In this document: piece by piece, positions 58,856 through 64,000 of the stretch
Layout of the letters: every line of letters starts with the position of its first letter
Numbering within the stretch: the stretch's first letter is position 1
Assembly (NCBI GenBank): GCA_937898685.1
Contig: CALEJT010000077.1
Location: 55,973 to 119,972 of the forward strand
Direction: 5' to 3'
Length of the DNA: 64,000 nucleotides
From: an uncultured Gammaproteobacteria bacterium
GTDB lineage: Bacteria; Pseudomonadota; Gammaproteobacteria; Pseudomonadales; Pseudohongiellaceae
The notes under the pieces: generated by a model
What the model was told of the DNA's origin: nothing
Databases searched by the model: none
The model's input: the letters and a program-made list of their open reading frames with translations, nothing else
Translations under genes and position numbers: made by a program

Positions 58856-60205
58856 TCAGGCGTAAAGGTCGTATTCGTCCGCGTCGCGCACGGTGACGGT
58901 GACGAAGTCGCCGACTTCCAGTCCTTCCGGATGTTCGAGATAGACCACGCCATCGATTTCCGGTGCATCGGCCATCGAACGCGCCACGGCGTGATCTTCG
59001 TGGATCTCATCCACGATCACGTCGATCTCTTCACCGATCTTCGCCTGCAGACGTGCGGCACTGATTTCCTGCTGCACGGCCATGAAGCGCAGCCAACGTT
59101 CTTCCTTCACTTCTTCCGGCACGGCATCCGGCAGGGCATTGGCGGTGGCGCCTTCTACCGGCGAGTACTTGAAACAACCGACGCGGTCGAGCTGTGCGGC
59201 CTTGAGGAAGCTGAGCAGCTCTTCGAATTCGGCTTCGGTCTCGCCCGGGAAACCAACGATGAAGGTGCTGCGCAGCGTCAGATTCGGCACGTCGCGACGC
59301 CACGACAGAATGCGTTCCAGCGTGTCCTCGGCTGCGGCCGGACGCTTCATCAACTTGAGAATGCGTGGGCTGGCGTGTTGGAACGGAATGTCGAGATACG
59401 GCAGGATGCGACCGCTCGCCATCAGCGGCATCAGATGATCGACGTGCGGATAGGGATAGACGTAGTGCAGACGCACCCACACGCCGAGATCGGCGAGCGC
59501 TTCACACAGACCCTGCATGTTGCCCTTCACCGGACGGCCCTGCCAGAAACCGGTGCGGTATTTCAGATCCACACCATAGGCGCTGGTGTCCTGCGAAATC
59601 ACGAGCAGCTCGCGCACACCGGCATTCACCAGACGTTCGGCTTCCTCGAGCACTTCACCCACCGGGCGGCTGACGAGATCACCACGCAGTGAGGGAATGA
59701 TGCAGAACGAACAACGATGGTTGCAGCCTTCGCTGATCTTCAGATAGGCGTAGTGACGCGGCGTGAGCTTGATGCCCTGCGGCGGCACCAGGTCGATGAA
59801 GGGATCGTGACGCACGGGCTGTGGAATCACTTCATGCACGGCACTGACCACTGCCTCGTAGGCCTGCGGACCAGTGACGCTCAGTACCTTCGGATGCACA
59901 CGCGTGATCTCCTCGGCGTTCTTGCCCATGCAGCCGGTGACGATCACCTTGCCGTTTTCGCGAATGGCTTCGCCGATGGCATCGAGCGATTCCTGTTTGG
60001 CGGAATCGATGAAGCCGCAGGTGTTCACCACCACCACGTCGGCATTCTCGTAGCTCGGCACGATGTCGTAGCCTTCGAGCTTGAGCTGCGTGAGGATGCG
60101 TTCGGAGTCGACCAAAGCCTTCGGACAACCAAGTGACACGAAGCCGACCTTCTTGCTGTCGCTTTTCACCTCGGTGTTGTTGGTCATCGACTTGCGTTCA
60201 CTCAT
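58856..60205 (-). CDS. rimO: Ribosomal protein S12 methylthiotransferase RimO
   Basis: 449-aa radical SAM enzyme that methylthiolates Asp88 of ribosomal protein S12. The N-terminal methylthiotransferase domain has three Fe-S cysteines (Cys27 in SLGCPKALVDSER, Cys63 in NTCGFIDSAK, Cys92 in TGCMGK). The radical SAM motif is CNHRCSFC (Cys161, Cys165, Cys168). A C-terminal TRAM domain completes it. SLGCPK and NTCGFID distinguish RimO from MiaB. It is convergent with the lipoprotein gene. Confidence 0.95.
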   Translation of the reverse strand: MSERKSMTNNTEVKSDSKKVGFVSLGCPKALVDSERILTQLKLEGYDIVPSYENADVVVVNTCGFIDSAKQESLDAIGEAIRENGKVIVTGCMGKNAEEITRVHPKVLSVTGPQAYEAVVSAVHEVIPQPVRHDPFIDLVPPQGIKLTPRHYAYLKISEGCNHRCSFCIIPSLRGDLVSRPVGEVLEEAERLVNAGVRELLVISQDTSAYGVDLKYRTGFWQGRPVKGNMQGLCEALADLGVWVRLHYVYPYPHVDHLMPLMASGRILPYLDIPFQHASPRILKLMKRPAAAEDTLERILSWRRDVPNLTLRSTFIVGFPGETEAEFEELLSFLKAAQLDRVGCFKYSPVEGATANALPDAVPEEVKEERWLRFMAVQQEISAARLQAKIGEEIDVIVDEIHEDHAVARSMADAPEIDGVVYLEHPEGLEVGDFVTVTVRDADEYDLYA

Positions 60206-60292
60206 GGATGTTCCTGGCCGCCAGGCCTGTCTGTGCGAGACCGCGTGCGGTCTCCTGTATCATCGCGGGTCCATCGACCCGGAGTTGTCTGT

Positions 60293-60673
60293 TTGAAAAC
60301 TGGATCCTTGTTCGCCCTTGCCTGCTTGGTCTCGTTGCCGCTGCAAGCGCTGGCGCATCTCGGCCTCGCCGTCACGGTGCCCGAGCACGATGCCGTGCTG
60401 GAACGTGCACCTACCCTCGTCCATTTTCAATTCATGGCCACGATGCGACTAACCAACGTGTTGCTGCAGGTCAGTGACGGCGAACGTCGCGGGGAACGCA
60501 TCGAGCTGCGTCTGCCGCGCGACGACGAAGGGCGTCCGAGCCTCTTCGGCGACAGTTTCGATCTGCCGCTGCCTGCCCTCGAACCCGGCAGCTATGAGCT
60601 CGTCTGGCAGGCAGAAGCGCTCAACGGTCAGCTTCTGGTGGACGATCTCACCTTCACGATCACGTCCGAATAG
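60293..60673 (+). CDS. CopC-like copper-binding periplasmic protein
   Basis: 126-aa exported protein starting with TTG at 60293 (GGAG eight bases upstream). The signal peptide MKTGSLFALACLVSLPLQALA predicts a mature N-terminus His-Leu-Gly. The following VPEHDAVLERAPTLVHFQF and a C-terminal QLLVDDLTFTITSE fit the CopC fold (about 100 aa mature). CopC binds Cu(II) with the N-terminal His and a later Asp-x-His; here the corresponding C-terminal His appears replaced by Gln, so binding may differ. No CopD is adjacent. Confidence 0.72.
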   Translation: MKTGSLFALACLVSLPLQALAHLGLAVTVPEHDAVLERAPTLVHFQFMATMRLTNVLLQVSDGERRGERIELRLPRDDEGRPSLFGDSFDLPLPALEPGSYELVWQAEALNGQLLVDDLTFTITSE

Positions 60674-60715
60674 AACGGCGATCGCCTGCATTCTTCAGGG
60701 AAGAAAGCCACCCAT

Positions 60716-60753
60716 AAAAAAACTCAGGGCCGGCAGTACCGACCCTGAGTTTC
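60716..60753 (-). terminator. Terminator of pckG
   Basis: On the minus strand AAACTCAGGG and CCCTGAGTTT form the stem around a CGG/CCG inner helix, followed by TTTTTTT. It lies about 10 bp after the pckG stop. Plus-strand reading from the CopC-like gene also passes through it. Confidence 0.9.
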
Positions 60754-60763
60754 TGCGTACTGC

Positions 60764-62560
60764 TTATGACAGGCTGGCGAGCATTTCCTGACGGATTTTC
60801 TCCAGCTCGGGCGGCAGCGCCTCACCCATGGAGGTGAAGAGCTTGGCCTGATCTTCGAACTCGCGACGGCTGTTCTCGGCGTCGACCGACATCAGCTGTT
60901 CGAAGGTTTCCTTGTCATAGGCCAGACCGTTCCAGTTGATGTCGTCGTAGTTCGGCACGATGCCGAATACGGTTTCCTGACCACCGACTTCGCCGTTGAT
61001 GCGCTTCACTACCCACTGCAGGACGCGCATGTTCTGACCGAAGCCCGGCCACAGCCACTTGCCATCCGGCGATTTGCGGAACCAGTTGACGCGGAAGATC
61101 TTCGGCAGTTCCTTCACGCGGCTTTCCATGCTGAGCCAGTGTTTCCAGTAGTCGCCCATGTTGTAGCCGCAGAACGGCAGCATGGCCATCGGGTCGCGGC
61201 GGATGGCGGCCTGGTTGTCGGCAGCGGCGGTGGCTTCCGAACCCAGGGTGGCGCCCATGTACACGCCGTGCGCCCAGCTGCGGCTCTGGTAGACCAGCGG
61301 GAAGGTGGTGCTCAGACGGCCACCGAACAGGAAGGCGCTGATCGGCACGCCTTTCGGGTTTTCCCAATCAGGGTCGATGCTCGGACACTGGCTGGCCGGC
61401 GAGGTGAAGCGGGCGTTCGGGTGAGCAGCCGGGGTGCCGCTTTCCGGCGTCCAGTCGTTGCCGCGCCAGTCGATCAGGTGAGCCGGTTTTTCCTTGGTCA
61501 TGCCTTCCCACCAGACGTCACCATCGTCGGTCAGCGCGACGTTGGTGAAGATGGTGTTGCGGGTCATGGTCTGCATGGCGGCCGGGTTGGACTCCATCGA
61601 GGTACCGGGCGCCACGCCGAAGAAGCCGGCTTCAGGGTTGATGGCGTACAGACGGCCGTCGGCGCCGGGCTTGATCCAGGCGATGTCGTCGCCCACGGTC
61701 CAGACTTTCCAGCCCTCGTAGCCCTGCGGCGGAATCAGCATGGCGAGGTTGGTCTTGCCACAGGCGCTCGGGAAAGCACCGGCGATGTAGGTCTTGTTAC
61801 CTTTCGGGTCTTCCACGCCCACGATCATCATGTGCTCGGCCATCCAGCCTTCGTCGCGCGCCATCACGGAGGCGATGCGCAGGGCCACGCACTTCTTGCC
61901 GAGCAGGGCGTTGCCGCCGTAGCCGGAACCGTAGGAAGTGATCTCAAGCGTTTCGGGGAAGTGGACGATATAGCGGTTTTCGGGGTCGCAGGGCCAGGGC
62001 ACGTCTTTCTTGCCCTCGGTGAGCGGGTAGCCGATCGAGTGCAGGCACTTGATGAACTTGTTGTCATCGAGCAGTTCCAGCACCTTGCTGCCGATGCGGG
62101 CCATGATGCGCATGCTGACCACGACGTACGGGGAGTCGGTGATCTGCACGCCGATCTGGGCGATGTTGGAACCGAGCGGGCCCATGCTGAACGGAATGAC
62201 GTACATGGTGCGGCCTTCCATGCAGCCTTCGAAGAGGCCGTTGAGGCGGGCACGCATGGTGGCGGGATCTTCCCAGTTGTTGGTCGGACCGGCATCTTCC
62301 TTGCGCTCGGAGCAGATGAAGGTGCGGTCTTCGACGCGGGCTACGTCGCGGGGATCGGAACGGGCGAGGAAGCAACCCGGGCGGAGTTTCTCGTTCAGCT
62401 TGATGAAGGTGCCTGCTTCCACCAGCTCAGCACACAGGCGGTCATACTCGGCCTGGCTGCCATCGCACCAATAGATGGCTTTGGGGCGGCAGAGGGCAGC
62501 GACTTCGTTCACCCATGTAGTGAGATTGGTATTGGTGGCTTGCGCTTTCTGAGACTCCAT
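60764..62560 (-). CDS. pckG: Phosphoenolpyruvate carboxykinase (GTP)
   Basis: 598-aa GTP-dependent PEPCK (PckG), interconverting oxaloacetate and phosphoenolpyruvate. Hallmarks are AGAFPSACGKTNLAML (PEPCK-specific kinase 1a loop with its reactive Cys), VGDDIAWIKPGADGRLYAINPEAGFFG (kinase 2 / Mn site) and the GTP-binding FPLVYQSRSWAHGVYMGAT region. The ATG at 62560 has an AGGA site; the GTG four codons earlier is less likely. Codon use is strongly biased, so it is probably highly expressed. The upstream gap holds an FNR-type box. Confidence 0.96.
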   Translation of the reverse strand: MESQKAQATNTNLTTWVNEVAALCRPKAIYWCDGSQAEYDRLCAELVEAGTFIKLNEKLRPGCFLARSDPRDVARVEDRTFICSERKEDAGPTNNWEDPATMRARLNGLFEGCMEGRTMYVIPFSMGPLGSNIAQIGVQITDSPYVVVSMRIMARIGSKVLELLDDNKFIKCLHSIGYPLTEGKKDVPWPCDPENRYIVHFPETLEITSYGSGYGGNALLGKKCVALRIASVMARDEGWMAEHMMIVGVEDPKGNKTYIAGAFPSACGKTNLAMLIPPQGYEGWKVWTVGDDIAWIKPGADGRLYAINPEAGFFGVAPGTSMESNPAAMQTMTRNTIFTNVALTDDGDVWWEGMTKEKPAHLIDWRGNDWTPESGTPAAHPNARFTSPASQCPSIDPDWENPKGVPISAFLFGGRLSTTFPLVYQSRSWAHGVYMGATLGSEATAAADNQAAIRRDPMAMLPFCGYNMGDYWKHWLSMESRVKELPKIFRVNWFRKSPDGKWLWPGFGQNMRVLQWVVKRINGEVGGQETVFGIVPNYDDINWNGLAYDKETFEQLMSVDAENSRREFEDQAKLFTSMGEALPPELEKIRQEMLASLS

Positions 62561-62876
62561 AGTTCCTAACACTCCAGAGTTGGGGGTGAGATACCCGTTG
62601 TGCTGCGGTTACGACGATCCGTTGGGAGACGAGGGCAAGCGAGACGACGAAACGACAGCGGCCGAAAAATGAGTCGCACATTTTAGTACTAAGTCAACCC
62701 GTTTTCCCACCCATAGCCCTATGTTTTGCGACAACTTTATCCAGGCGCGGCGGGCCTTTGGGCCTTTGATCTGGATCAAAGGGAGGGGCATCGCGCTGCC
62801 CTCAGTTTTCCCTTTCGGGGCGCGGCCCCTGGTGCTAAAGTGCCACCCTTTTTTCGACCCCCGGAAGAGATAGTCC
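62561..62876. promoter_or_regulatory. Divergent pckG/leuB control region
   Basis: 316 bp without a gene. It contains an FNR/Anr-type palindrome (separate entry), a 10-bp palindrome TTAGTACTAA at 62683-62692 upstream of pckG, and a minus-strand GATAAA (62736-62741). That last element lies about 30 bp from the FNR-box centre, close to class II spacing. A weak AAGAGA site precedes leuB. Confidence 0.55.
62766..62779. promoter_or_regulatory. FNR/Anr-type box TTGAT-CTGG-ATCAA
   Basis: Perfect match to the TTGAT-N4-ATCAA consensus, embedded in a longer 20-bp palindrome (62763-62782). It is placed between pckG and leuB and could act on either. The spacing to a -10-like element favours pckG. Confidence 0.75.
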
Positions 62877-63980
62877 ATGAGCAGCTACAAGATCGCCCTT
62901 CTCGATGGCGACGGCATCGGCCCCGAAATCATGGCCGAAGCCGTGAAAATCCTGCGCCTGGTGGAACAACGCAACCAGGTAAGCTTCGAACTCACCCACA
63001 CGCCCTTCGGCGCCTCCGCCTGGTTCGAGTGCGGTAACGCCTTCCCCGATTCGACGAAGGCCGTGTGCGACGCCGCCGACGCCATCCTCAAAGGCCCGAT
63101 CGGCCTCAGCCACGAAGAATCCAAGAAGATCCCGGTGGACCAGCAGCCCGAACGCGGCGCCCTGCTGCCGCTGCGCCGCCGTTACAACACTTACGCCAAC
63201 TTCCGTCCGGTGTACCTGCCCAAGGGCCTGGCCCACTTCTCCCCGCTCAAGCCAGAAATCATCGGCGAAGGCGTCGACATCATGATCATCCGCGAGCTCG
63301 TGGGTGGCCTGTACTTCGGTAAGAAGGAAACCGGCGTCAACGCCGACGGCAAACGTTACGTGGCCGAGGTGCTCGAGTACGACGAAGACCAGATCCGCGC
63401 CATTCTCAAAGTGGCCTTCGAAACCGCCCAGAAGCGCAAGAAGGTGCTGCACAACATCCACAAGTCCAACGTGCTGAAGTCCAGCGTGCTGTGGAACGAG
63501 ATTCTGGAAGAAGTCCGCAAGGACTACCCGGACGTCAAGGTGGAACACATCCTGGTGGATGCCGCTGCCACCTATCTGTGTCTCAAACCCACCATGTTCG
63601 ACGTGATGGTCATGGAGAACATGTTCGGCGACATCCTGTCCGACCAGGGTGGCGGCATCCTCGGCTCGCTCGGCCTGATGCCCTCGGCCTGCATCGGTCC
63701 GGAGAAGGCCTACTACGAACCGTCGCACGGTTCGGCCCCGGACATCGCCGGCAAGAACATCGCCAACCCCTACTCCATGATCGGCTCCGTCGCGATGATG
63801 CTCGAGTTCAGCTTCGGCATGAGCAAGGAAGCCGCCAACCTGTGGCAGGCGATGCAGAGCGTGTTCGCGGCCGGTTACTCCACGCCCGACCTGTCCAAGC
63901 CGGGCAGCGGCGTGACCATGATCAGCACCAGCGACTTCGGCGACCGCGTGGCCGAAGCTCTGGCCGCCCTCCCGGTATAA
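62877..63980 (+). CDS. leuB: 3-Isopropylmalate dehydrogenase
   Basis: 367-aa beta-decarboxylating dehydrogenase, complete within the window, catalysing the third step of leucine synthesis. The family features are the N-terminal LLDGDGIGPEIMAEAVKIL, the substrate-binding Arg-rich PLRRRYNTYANFRPV, IIRELVGGLYFG, the metal-binding VMVMENMFGDILSDQ, and the NAD-binding SHGSAPDIAGKNIANPY. The RELVGGLYFG block points to LeuB rather than isocitrate or tartrate dehydrogenase. No leuC, leuD or leuA are next to it, so it is uncoupled from the usual leu operon within the region seen. Confidence 0.92.
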   Translation: MSSYKIALLDGDGIGPEIMAEAVKILRLVEQRNQVSFELTHTPFGASAWFECGNAFPDSTKAVCDAADAILKGPIGLSHEESKKIPVDQQPERGALLPLRRRYNTYANFRPVYLPKGLAHFSPLKPEIIGEGVDIMIIRELVGGLYFGKKETGVNADGKRYVAEVLEYDEDQIRAILKVAFETAQKRKKVLHNIHKSNVLKSSVLWNEILEEVRKDYPDVKVEHILVDAAATYLCLKPTMFDVMVMENMFGDILSDQGGGILGSLGLMPSACIGPEKAYYEPSHGSAPDIAGKNIANPYSMIGSVAMMLEFSFGMSKEAANLWQAMQSVFAAGYSTPDLSKPGSGVTMISTSDFGDRVAEALAALPV

Positions 63981-64000
63981 GTTCCGTTTGCGCGGGACTT

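Overview
The window is GC-rich DNA of about 64 kb that is densely coded on both strands. No insertion sequences, CRISPR arrays or tRNA genes were seen. It looks like the chromosome of an aerobic, probably marine or environmental gammaproteobacterium. The evidence is the ffs-dnaX-ybaB-recR-rnd-ycgL-ycgN block, a complete psp locus with sigma-54 control, HrpA, PldA, GTP-type PckG, Pseudomonas-style aguA/aguB, three TonB-dependent receptors, and Fur and FNR/Anr-type boxes. I cannot name a genus from sequence alone.

Layout. 0-7.4 kb: the 5' part of hrpA, a 123-bp tandem repeat, a DUF2333 gene, pspC-pspB-pspA and a small lipoprotein behind a sigma-54 promoter, with divergent pspF. 7.6-10.7 kb: a TonB receptor. 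10.7-17.4 kb: the DNA and RNA housekeeping operon with the SRP RNA and a TraB/GumN protein. 17.4-27.7 kb: aromatic (lignin-type) catabolism, namely a hydroxycinnamoyl-CoA hydratase-lyase with a histone-like tail, a LigM/DesA-type O-demethylase, an IclR regulator and an FAH-family hydrolase. These are interspersed with AmpG, a peroxiredoxin, a TlpA-type lipoprotein and a second TonB receptor. 28-34.1 kb: an island of little-known envelope proteins (two DUF6644-like membrane proteins, three DUF6152 proteins, and repeated copies of an unnamed domain carrying a GRWEGDTLVV-like motif) arranged around a divergent promoter with two matched palindromes. 34.2-47.7 kb: putrescine synthesis, a quinone reductase, transporters, a beta-lactamase-fold pseudo-enzyme, PldA, a fourth DUF6152 protein, a PEBP protein and a cytochrome c/PQQ dehydrogenase. 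47.8-58.8 kb: a metal and tetrapyrrole acquisition locus. 58.9-64 kb: rimO, a CopC-like protein, pckG and leuB.

The most interesting system is at 47.8-58.8 kb. A TonB-dependent receptor (628 aa) diverges from six tightly coupled genes: a small PepSY-TM protein, a polytopic membrane protein, a MotA/TolQ/ExbB proton channel, a DUF2149 protein, a secreted CobN-like chelatase of 1326 aa with a signal peptide and a C-terminal membrane anchor, and a beta-propeller-like lipoprotein. A Fur-boxed PepSY-TM protein lies next door. The set parallels the Bacteroidetes HmuR-S-T-U-V haem system, in which the CobN-like HmuS is a membrane-associated de-chelatase. There is no HmuY here, and two PepSY proteins and a lipoprotein have been added. 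I propose a periplasmic tetrapyrrole metal-removal machine powered by an ExbB/DUF2149 motor.

A second theme is the DUF6152 family. All four copies are predicted to begin, after signal-peptide cleavage, with His-His and to share a downstream Asn-Pro-His, which suggests N-terminal metal (copper) binding. They travel with five copies of the GRWEGDTLVV domain.
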